Positions 1-5,603 of a stretch of DNA of 5,603 bases are shown here, piece by piece. The notes under the pieces are model-generated. The model was not told the DNA's origin. It searched no databases and saw nothing but the letters and a program-made list of their open reading frames with translations. Position numbers and translations under genes: made by a program. The DNA lies in contig PXES01000122.1 in the NCBI GenBank assembly GCA_003564655.1, forward strand, positions 1 through 5,603, written 5' to 3'. Source of the stretch: Paracoccaceae bacterium. Its GTDB lineage: Bacteria > Pseudomonadota > Alphaproteobacteria > Rhodobacterales > Rhodobacteraceae. How positions within the stretch are numbered: the stretch's first letter is position 1; each line of letters opens with the position of its first letter.

Positions 1-27
1 CGGATGGCGGCTGCGGGCGGCGCGGTC

Positions 28-1872
28 TCAGCCCGCGTTGCGGATCAGCGTGCGCAGGTCGCTGGCGAGAGCGTCGCGGCGGGCCTCGGCGGCGGCGCGC
101 GCCGTTCGCGTGTCGCTGATCTCGTCCTCGATCGCGTCCACGCGGGCGCGGCGGTCGCGAGTGGCGGGGCTGTCATCGCCAAGCTGCACGATCAGCCCGA
201 CCAGCCGCTCCTGATCGGCGATCAGCTCGGCTTCCTGCGCGCGCAGCCGCTCGATCCCGCGGCGCGTCTCGCGCTCCTGCGCGCGCAGAGCCTGCATCTC
301 GGCCAGCAACTCCGACAGCGCCGGGTCGGGCACCCGGTCCGACCAGTCGCCCAGCGCGTCGGCGTCGAGCTCGGTCAGCGTGATGCGGCGCGCCGTGAGG
401 CGGCTTTCGACCACCTCTTGCGAGACGGTCTCGCCAGCGGGCACTGCGATGTCGAAGCGCGTGGCGTCGAATTCCGGTGTGCCGCCGCCGGTCGTCACTT
501 CCCAGCCCGACGCACGCGGGTGCAGCAGTGTCAGCACGCGGTCGGCCTCGGGCGCGCCGTCGATGTGATAGGTGCTGCGCCGCTCGATCCGGTCCTCGAC
601 CACCAGCACGCCATCGACCAGCCGCGCCGCGCGCAGGCTTTGCGTCTCGACCAGATCCTCGTCGATGCGCATCGCAGTGTCGCGCGCGAAAGTGACCCGC
701 TCGCGCGCGCCCGGGGCCAGTTCGGGGATCATCGCGTCGCCTGCATGGCCGCGCCCGGCCTCATACAGCGTGGCGATGCCTGCGGGCAGGCGCAGGGGCA
801 GGGGGTTTTCGATCTCGATCGCGATCTCGGGATGCACGGCACCAGAGCCACCGCGATGGAGGGTCAGCCGCGCCTCCTCCAGCGTCTCGCGCAGGAAGGG
901 CAGCGAGAGCATCTCGCCGGCCGCGAGCGTGACCGGTGCCGCGAGTGTGAAGCGCGAGAAGCTTTCGCCGTCATCCATCTGCACGGGGGCCACGTCCATC
1001 GCCTCCTCGAACATCATGCTGCGCGCCATGGGCGCGGCGGCTTCCGGCGCGGCGAGGGCGCGGGGGGGCTGCACCCGGTCGTAAAGCTGCGCTTGCAGCG
1101 ATTGCACGGCCCCGGTGGCAAGCGTCAGCGACACCTGGTCCCAGTCCTGCCTGGTGGTGTTCTCGATCACCGCCCAGCCGGTCAGCGCCAGCCCGTCCGC
1201 GCCATCCTCGGCGCGCCAGGCGGTTTTCCAGACCGGGGCGGGCTGCAGCCAGCCCAGCGTGATGTCGCGCGGCGCGTCCTCGGTGCTGCTCAGCCGCAGG
1301 TCGAGCGATTGCGCGCGGCTGTCCTGGCGCAGCGCCTCGAGCCCGCGGCCCAGCGCATCGCGGTCGGCCGCATCGTCGAAGGCGATTTCGGTCGCGTCAT
1401 CGAGCGCGATCTGGCGCAGCCTGCCGTCCGCGTCGCGCAGGGCGAGCGCGAGGCAGCCGCTTTGCCCCTCGACCGTGCAGGGCACTGCGCGCGTGCCCAT
1501 CACCGCGCCCTGCAGCGTGGTGCCGCGGCGCTCGGCCGTCACCGGCGCGCCGGTCATCGCGTCGAGCAGCGCGCGCAGATCGCCCAGATCACCGGGCGCG
1601 AAGGGCAGCCCCGCGAACAGGTCATCGACCGCGCCGGGGCCGGGCAGGGGGAGCATCGGCATCCCGCCCGCCGGGTCGGACAGGCGCAGCGACTTGAGGA
1701 AGTCGTCGATATCGGCGCGCCGGATCGTCAGGTCCAGCCCGTCGGCATCGAGCACGCCCTCGGCTTCGATCAGCGCTAGCCCGGCGGTGGACAGCGTGAC
1801 CGCGCGGATCTGCGTCTCGGCCGCGGCGGGCAGGGCGAGGGTCGCCAGCAGGGCGGGCAGTATCGGGCGCAT
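28..1872 (-). CDS. Exported DUF4139 domain-containing protein with C-terminal coiled coil
   Basis: The predicted product is 614 aa. Residues 1-18 form a signal peptide with a short basic start, a Leu/Ala-rich core and an AAA|ET cleavage site, so the protein should be periplasmic or surface-exposed. Residues about 200-500 resemble DUF4139: the segment WLQPAPVWKTAWR (208-220), then GWAVIENTT and DW (232-244), matches the family pattern of a substrate-like beta domain. The N-terminal part (19-110) looks like a shortened version of the partner domain DUF4140. Residues about 517-611 are Glu/Arg/Ala-rich and predict two helices broken near GDDSPA (565-570), probably a coiled-coil hairpin. The start at 1872 is chosen because CTCCTCC (GGAGGAG on the coding strand) lies 5 nt upstream and the signal peptide begins there; the frame stays open to 2079 but would run into parC and place 69 residues before the signal peptide. 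Relatives are sometimes labelled mucoidy inhibitor MuiA-like, but the biochemical function is unknown. The family call is from recalled motifs. Confidence 0.85.
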   Translation of the reverse strand: MRPILPALLATLALPAAAETQIRAVTLSTAGLALIEAEGVLDADGLDLTIRRADIDDFLKSLRLSDPAGGMPMLPLPGPGAVDDLFAGLPFAPGDLGDLRALLDAMTGAPVTAERRGTTLQGAVMGTRAVPCTVEGQSGCLALALRDADGRLRQIALDDATEIAFDDAADRDALGRGLEALRQDSRAQSLDLRLSSTEDAPRDITLGWLQPAPVWKTAWRAEDGADGLALTGWAVIENTTRQDWDQVSLTLATGAVQSLQAQLYDRVQPPRALAAPEAAAPMARSMMFEEAMDVAPVQMDDGESFSRFTLAAPVTLAAGEMLSLPFLRETLEEARLTLHRGGSGAVHPEIAIEIENPLPLRLPAGIATLYEAGRGHAGDAMIPELAPGARERVTFARDTAMRIDEDLVETQSLRAARLVDGVLVVEDRIERRSTYHIDGAPEADRVLTLLHPRASGWEVTTGGGTPEFDATRFDIAVPAGETVSQEVVESRLTARRITLTELDADALGDWSDRVPDPALSELLAEMQALRAQERETRRGIERLRAQEAELIADQERLVGLIVQLGDDSPATRDRRARVDAIEDEISDTRTARAAAEARRDALASDLRTLIRNAG

Positions 1873-1877
1873 GGCGT

Positions 1878-1884
1878 CTCCTCC
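1878..1884 (-). promoter_or_regulatory. Shine-Dalgarno of the DUF4139 gene
   Basis: The coding strand reads GGAGGAG, 5 nt before the ATG at 1872-1870. This near-consensus site is what decides the start; no comparable site precedes the upstream in-frame ATG at 2079. Confidence 0.75.
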
Positions 1885-1898
1885 GAAGGGCTTGGCGC

Positions 1899-1928
1899 AG
1901 GGTAGGCCGCGCGGCGCGCCCGCGACAA
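1899..1928 (-). promoter_or_regulatory. Candidate sigma-70 promoter of the DUF4139 gene
   Basis: On the minus strand TTGTCG (1928-1923) is followed after 18 nt by TACCCT (1904-1899), which keeps the TTG of the -35 box and the T-A....T pattern of the -10 box. Transcription would start near 1892, leaving a leader of about 20 nt that includes the Shine-Dalgarno. Found by eye only; in DNA this GC-rich such matches are not rare. Confidence 0.45.
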
Positions 1929-1942
1929 GCGGCATCGCGGGC
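1918..1942. repeat. Perfect 8-bp inverted repeat in the divergent intergenic region
   Basis: GCCCGCGA (1918-1925) and TCGCGGGC (1935-1942) are exact reverse complements separated by 9 nt. The left arm overlaps the candidate -35 box of the DUF4139 gene. A short direct repeat ACAAGCG occurs in the same place (1925-1931 and 1943-1949). It could be an operator for a dimeric regulator, or chance in GC-rich sequence. Confidence 0.4.
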
Positions 1943-1949
1943 ACAAGCG

Positions 1950-1955
1950 TAAATT
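1950..1955 (+). promoter_or_regulatory. Possible -10 element upstream of parC
   Basis: TAAATT sits in the only A/T-rich stretch (1949-1956) of the gap and fits a TA...T -10 box about 50 nt before the parC start. No good -35 box is found 16-18 nt upstream (the best is AAGCGG), so this is weak. Confidence 0.2.
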
Positions 1956-2006
1956 TGCCGTGTGAGCGGGCTGGACCTGCGCCATCCTTGGGGGTAAAGC
2001 GGGTCC

Positions 2007-4307
2007 ATGCCCCAAGATGATGACGCGCCGCCGGATCACCCCCTTGCAACCGAGCCGCTGCGCCGGGCGCTGGGGTCACGCTATCTGCAATATGCGCTGT
2101 CCACGATCATGCACCGCGCCTTGCCCGATGCGCGCGACGGGCTGAAGCCGGTTCACCGCCGCATCCTCTATGCTATGCGCGAGCTGAAGCTGGCACCCGG
2201 CGGGGGGTTTCGCAAATCCGCCAAGATCACCGGCGATGTGATGGGCAACTACCACCCGCATGGCGATGCCGCGATCTATGACGCGATGGCCCGCCTCGCG
2301 CAGGATTTCAACATGCGCTACCCGCTGGTCGACGGGCAGGGCAATTTCGGCAATATCGACGGCGACAACCCGGCAGCCGCGCGCTACACCGAGGCCCGCA
2401 TGACCTCCGCCGCCGAGGCGCTACTGGACGGGCTGGCCGAGAATGCGGTCGATTTCCGCCCCAATTACGACGGCACGCTGGAAGAGCCCGTTGTTCTGCC
2501 TGCTGCCTTTCCCAACCTGCTGGCGAACGGGGCGAGCGGGATCGCGGTGGGGATGGCCACGAACATCCCGCCCCACAACCTCGACGAGTTGATCGAGGGC
2601 TGCCTTGCGCTGATCGCCCGCCCCGACCTGCCCGATGAGGAGCTTGTGACGCTGATCCCCGGCCCGGATTTTCCCACCGGCGGCGTGCTGGTCGAGCCGC
2701 GCGAGGCGATCCTTGCGGCCTATGCGACCGGGCGCGGCGCGTTCCGGCTGCGCGCGCGGTGGGAGGTCGAGGAGCTGGGGCGCGGGGCGTGGCAGATCGT
2801 GGTCACCGAAATCCCTTTTCAGGTGCCCAAGTCGCGGCTGATCGAGAAGCTGGCCGAGCTGATCCAGACCCGCAAGCTGCCGCTTCTGGCCGATCTGCGC
2901 GACGAATCGGCGGATGACGTGCGCATCGTGCTGGAACCGCGTTCGCGCACCGTGGACGCGGATGTGATGATGGGGATGCTGTTCAGGAACTCCGATCTCG
3001 AGACGCGCTTCAGCCTGAACATGAATGTGCTGATCGACGGGCTGACCCCGCGCGTGTGCAGCTTGCGCGAGGTGCTGCGCGCCTTTCTCGACCACCGGCG
3101 CGAGGTCTTGCTGCGCCGCGCGCGCCACCGGCTGGACAAGATCGATCACCGGCTGGAGGTGCTCGAGGGCTTCATCTTCGCGTTTCTCAACCTCGACCGG
3201 GTGATCGACATCATCCGCTATGACGACGCGCCCCGCGCCGCGCTGATGCGCGAGGAGTGGGGGCGGGAGTGCACGCGCGCCACCTCCGAGGCCGATTATG
3301 TCTCGCCGCCCGAAGGCGCGGGCGAGTTGACCGAGCTGCAGGCCGAATCGATCCTCAACATGCGGCTGCGCGCGTTGCGGCGGCTCGAGGAGCTGGCCCT
3401 GCGGCGCGAGCGTGATGACCTGCTGGTCGAACGGGCCGAGATCGAGGATCTGCTGGCCTCGGAAAAGCTGCAATGGAAGCGCATCAGCGCCGAGTTGCGC
3501 GAGATACAGGCGCGCTTCGGCAAGGCCACGGATGCGGGCCGCCGCCGCACCGGTTTTGCCAAGGCGGGCAGCGTCGAGGAGGTGCCGCTCGAGGCGATGA
3601 TCGAGCGCGAGCCGGTCACGGTCGTCTGCTCGAAGATGGGCTGGATCCGCGCGATGAAGGGGCATGTCGCGCTCGACCAGCCCTTCAAGTTCAAGGATGG
3701 CGACGAAGGCCGCTTCGCCTTCCATGCCGAGACCACCGACAAGATCATGCTTTTCGGCTCGAACGGGCGGTTCTACACGCTGGCGGCGGCCAACCTGCCC
3801 GGCGGGCGCGGCATGGGAGAGCCGGTGCGGCTGATGGTCGATCTGCCCAACGAGGCCGAGATTGTCGCACTCTTCACCCACACCCCCGACACGCGGCTGG
3901 TTGTGGCGTCCAGCGCGGGCGACGGCTTTGTCGTGCCCGCCGACGAGACCATCGCCCAGACCCGCAGCGGCAAGCAGGTCCTCAACCCCCGCAGCGGCGC
4001 GCGCGCCGCACTCTGCCGGATGGTGGCGGGCGATCATGTCGCCGTGGTGGGCGAGAACCGCAAATTGCTGGTCTTTCCGCTCGCGGATTTGCCCGAGATG
4101 GCGCGCGGCAAGGGGGTGCGGCTGCAATCCTACAAGGATGGCGGGCTGTCGGACCTGACCACGCTGACGCTGTCCGAGGGGCTGCGCTGGCTGGACCCGG
4201 CGGGGCGCACCAGGCACGAGCCCGATCTGACCGAATGGCTGGGCAAGCGCGCCAGTGCCGGTCGCATGGCGCCGCGCGGCTTTCCGCGTGACAACCGCTT
4301 TACCTGA
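2007..4307 (+). CDS. parC: DNA topoisomerase IV subunit A (ParC)
   Basis: Complete 766-aa protein, close to the usual ParC length (E. coli 752). With ParE it forms topoisomerase IV, which separates linked daughter chromosomes by passing one DNA duplex through a double-strand break in another. The DNA-cleaving core covers about residues 20-490: YALSTIMHRALPDARDGLKP, HPHGD at 83-87, the catalytic Tyr127 in AARYTEAR, and the DNA-intercalating Ile179 in GIAVGMATNIPPHN. The spacing from Tyr127 to Ile179 equals that in E. coli ParC (120 to 172). Residues about 355-400 and 455-505 form the long helices of the coiled-coil/dimer region. The C-terminal beta-pinwheel follows from about 515 and includes GGRGMGEPVRL (599-609), a ParC-style repeat; the GyrA box (QRRGGKG) is absent, which favours ParC over GyrA. 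ATG at 2007 is the only start upstream of the conserved core; its ribosome binding site is poor (GGGGG at 1990-1994). Position 88 is Ala and 92 is Asp in the quinolone region. Confidence 0.96.
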   Translation: MPQDDDAPPDHPLATEPLRRALGSRYLQYALSTIMHRALPDARDGLKPVHRRILYAMRELKLAPGGGFRKSAKITGDVMGNYHPHGDAAIYDAMARLAQDFNMRYPLVDGQGNFGNIDGDNPAAARYTEARMTSAAEALLDGLAENAVDFRPNYDGTLEEPVVLPAAFPNLLANGASGIAVGMATNIPPHNLDELIEGCLALIARPDLPDEELVTLIPGPDFPTGGVLVEPREAILAAYATGRGAFRLRARWEVEELGRGAWQIVVTEIPFQVPKSRLIEKLAELIQTRKLPLLADLRDESADDVRIVLEPRSRTVDADVMMGMLFRNSDLETRFSLNMNVLIDGLTPRVCSLREVLRAFLDHRREVLLRRARHRLDKIDHRLEVLEGFIFAFLNLDRVIDIIRYDDAPRAALMREEWGRECTRATSEADYVSPPEGAGELTELQAESILNMRLRALRRLEELALRRERDDLLVERAEIEDLLASEKLQWKRISAELREIQARFGKATDAGRRRTGFAKAGSVEEVPLEAMIEREPVTVVCSKMGWIRAMKGHVALDQPFKFKDGDEGRFAFHAETTDKIMLFGSNGRFYTLAAANLPGGRGMGEPVRLMVDLPNEAEIVALFTHTPDTRLVVASSAGDGFVVPADETIAQTRSGKQVLNPRSGARAALCRMVAGDHVAVVGENRKLLVFPLADLPEMARGKGVRLQSYKDGGLSDLTTLTLSEGLRWLDPAGRTRHEPDLTEWLGKRASAGRMAPRGFPRDNRFT

Positions 4308-4319
4308 GCGTCGCGCGAT

Positions 4320-4348
4320 TTGCGCTGGCCGCGCGGATCGGCTAGCAG
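4320..4348 (+). promoter_or_regulatory. Candidate promoter of the lipoprotein gene
   Basis: TTGCGC (4320-4325) and TAGCAG (4343-4348) are separated by exactly 17 nt, in the 70-bp gap between the parC stop and the next start. Transcription would begin near 4355, giving a short leader that contains the ribosome binding site. The -10 box lacks the final T, and the call is by eye. If real, the gene need not depend on read-through from parC. Confidence 0.4.
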
Positions 4349-4365
4349 GGGGCTAGGTTCAGGCT

Positions 4366-4370
4366 GGGAG
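4366..4370 (+). promoter_or_regulatory. Ribosome binding site of the lipoprotein gene
   Basis: GGGAG lies 7 nt before the ATG at 4378. It supports 4378 over the in-frame ATG at 4408, which has no purine-rich site at a suitable distance, and over the out-of-frame ATG at 4371. Confidence 0.6.
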
Positions 4371-4377
4371 ATGACGA

Positions 4378-5034
4378 ATGACACGGAGAGTGGCCCATAC
4401 CCGCGCGATGTTTGGACTGGTCGCGGTGCTGGTCCTCGCGGCCTGCGCCAGCGGGCGCGAGCTGCGTGAGGAACGCGCCGAGCTGGGCGATTTCTTCCTC
4501 AGCCACGCGATTGTCGTGGCCGATGATCCGACGGTCGGGCCGGCCTCGCGCCGCGCCACGCCCGAGCAGTGGGAAGAGACGCTGACCGCCGAATTGCGCC
4601 GCCGCTTCGACCGGTATCAGGGCGACACGCTCTATCACCTGGGTGTTTCGGTCGATGGATATGTGCTGGCCGTGCCGGGGATCCCGATCGTGGCCGCGCC
4701 GCGCTCGGCGCTGATCCTGGGTGTGACGCTGTGGGACGACGCGGCGGGCAGCAAGGTCAATGACAGGCCGCACCGGATCACGGTGCTCGAGAGCCTCTCG
4801 GGCGAGACAGTGGTCAGCTCGGGCCTCACGCAGTCGGCCGAGCAGCAGATGCAGAACCTGTCGGAAAACGCGGTTCTCGCCATCGAGCGCTGGCTCGCCT
4901 CGAACCCCGACTGGTTCCCGCCCAAGGGCGCGGGCGCGCCGGATCCCGAAGCGCTGGAAGACCTCGGAATCGAGCCCGAGGACGGCGAGATGGCGGCCGG
5001 GGATCTGGCGCGAGATCTGCCCGGCGAAAGCTGA
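4378..5034 (+). CDS. Predicted outer-membrane lipoprotein of unknown function
   Basis: The product is 218 aa. It begins with a lipoprotein signal: basic n-region (TRRVAHTR), hydrophobic core from Met11, and lipobox LAAC with the lipidated Cys at residue 23. The residue after Cys is Ala, not Asp, so sorting to the outer membrane is expected. The early RR pair lacks the rest of a Tat motif. The mature part has a charged helical stretch (about 26-45), a segment with WEETLTAELRRRFDRY (65-80), then alternating hydrophobic strands around GYVLAVPGIPIVAAPRSALI and VTLWDD (about 94-120), the motif ESLSGETVVSSGLTQS (138-153), a helix ending ERWLASNPDWFPP, and an acidic, disordered-looking tail from about 190. 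I do not recognise a named family. My impression is that similar proteins occur in Rhodobacterales genomes, but this is recall, not a search. It follows parC by 70 bp and precedes tuf by 99 bp; neither neighbour suggests a role. GC-rich codon use matches the flanking genes, so there is no sign of recent transfer. Confidence 0.85.
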   Translation: MTRRVAHTRAMFGLVAVLVLAACASGRELREERAELGDFFLSHAIVVADDPTVGPASRRATPEQWEETLTAELRRRFDRYQGDTLYHLGVSVDGYVLAVPGIPIVAAPRSALILGVTLWDDAAGSKVNDRPHRITVLESLSGETVVSSGLTQSAEQQMQNLSENAVLAIERWLASNPDWFPPKGAGAPDPEALEDLGIEPEDGEMAAGDLARDLPGES

Positions 5035-5045
5035 CCAAAGGGCGC

Positions 5046-5074
5046 TTGATTTTCCCCCGCAAGCTGGATATGCC
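5046..5074 (+). promoter_or_regulatory. Candidate promoter of tuf
   Basis: TTGATT (5046-5051) matches four of six -35 positions including TTGA. A -10 box could be TATGCC (5069-5074) at 17-nt spacing, or GGATAT (5066-5071) at a shorter 14 nt. The start would be near 5080, giving an untranslated leader of about 50 nt. A strong separate promoter is expected for tuf, but the exact -10 box is uncertain. Confidence 0.4.
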
Positions 5075-5091
5075 CCGCCGCGTAACATTTC

Positions 5092-5110
5092 GGGCCGCGC
5101 GCGCGGGGCC
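5092..5110 (+). other. GC-rich potential hairpin in the tuf leader
   Basis: GGCC (5093-5096) can pair with GGCC (5107-5110), with a mismatch and then two more pairs around a CGCG loop. It sits in the expected 5' leader, about 24 nt before the start codon. No T-tract follows, so it is not an intrinsic terminator. It may simply reflect base composition. Confidence 0.2.
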
Positions 5111-5133
5111 ACGCAACAAAAGGGTCAGGGACC

Positions 5134-5603
<470 letters not shown>

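Noticed and set aside
4..1779. 591-codon open frame on the plus strand
   Set aside because: It lies opposite the DUF4139 gene, its translation is Arg/Gln/Ala/His-rich low-complexity sequence with no recognisable domain, and long antisense frames are expected in DNA this GC-rich.
1873..2079. N-terminal extension of the DUF4139 protein to the ATG at 2079
   Set aside because: It would overlap the parC start by 73 bp and bury the signal peptide at residue 70; the strong Shine-Dalgarno and signal peptide support 1872.
2421..4217. 598-codon open frame on the minus strand inside parC
   Set aside because: It is antisense to a certain parC, with composition typical of a shadow frame and no motif or ribosome binding site that supports it.
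3473..4291. 272-codon open frame overlapping the 3' part of parC on the same strand
   Set aside because: The parC frame here encodes the recognisable beta-pinwheel domain without interruption, so this is a frame-shifted shadow.
4312..4335. CGCGCG repeat after parC as an intrinsic terminator
   Set aside because: A six-pair stem with a 12-nt loop is possible, but no T-tract follows and CG-rich runs are common here.
5044..5064. GCTTG/CAAGC inverted repeat after the lipoprotein gene as a terminator
   Set aside because: The stem is only five pairs with an 11-nt loop, there is no T-run after it, and it overlaps the candidate tuf promoter.
4342..5112. 256-codon open frame on the minus strand opposite the lipoprotein gene
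   Set aside because: The plus-strand frame has a signal peptide, lipobox and ribosome binding site; the minus frame is Arg/His/Gln-rich with no domain.

Overview
This window is high-GC, with strong G/C preference at third codon positions. It reads as ordinary chromosomal core DNA of an alphaproteobacterium, most likely order Rhodobacterales (Roseobacteraceae/Paracoccaceae type). Two things point there: the EF-Tu N-terminus, whose switch I region is about five residues shorter than in E. coli and carries the sequence KYFGDFRAYDQID, and the style of the ParC protein. Both judgements come from recalled family sequences, not from a search.

Layout. Positions 28-1872 (minus strand) encode an exported DUF4139-domain protein with a signal peptide and a C-terminal coiled coil. 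A 134-bp divergent intergenic region (1873-2006) follows. It holds a good Shine-Dalgarno and a candidate promoter for the DUF4139 gene, a perfect 8-bp inverted repeat, and only a weak promoter candidate for the plus-strand gene. Positions 2007-4307 (plus) encode a complete ParC, the A subunit of topoisomerase IV. After a 70-bp gap with a candidate promoter, positions 4378-5034 (plus) encode a small predicted lipoprotein of unknown function. After a 99-bp gap with another candidate promoter, the 5' end of tuf (elongation factor Tu) begins at 5134 and runs off the right edge.

How the genes relate. ParC (chromosome decatenation) and EF-Tu (translation) are housekeeping proteins. The lipoprotein and the DUF4139 protein are both predicted to act in the cell envelope and have no assigned role. 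Nothing in the sequence ties the four genes into one pathway. parC, the lipoprotein gene and tuf are co-directional but each is separated by 70-99 bp with its own plausible promoter, so they are more likely separate transcription units than a tight operon. The tuf copy does not follow fusA, so it is probably the copy outside the str operon.

I saw no mobile element, CRISPR array, complete tRNA or rRNA gene, phage gene or obvious undescribed multi-gene system. The most interesting items are the alanine in the quinolone-determining region of ParC, the clade-specific insertion in ParC, the two uncharacterised envelope proteins, and the inverted repeat in the divergent promoter region. Bases 1-27 are too short to assign.
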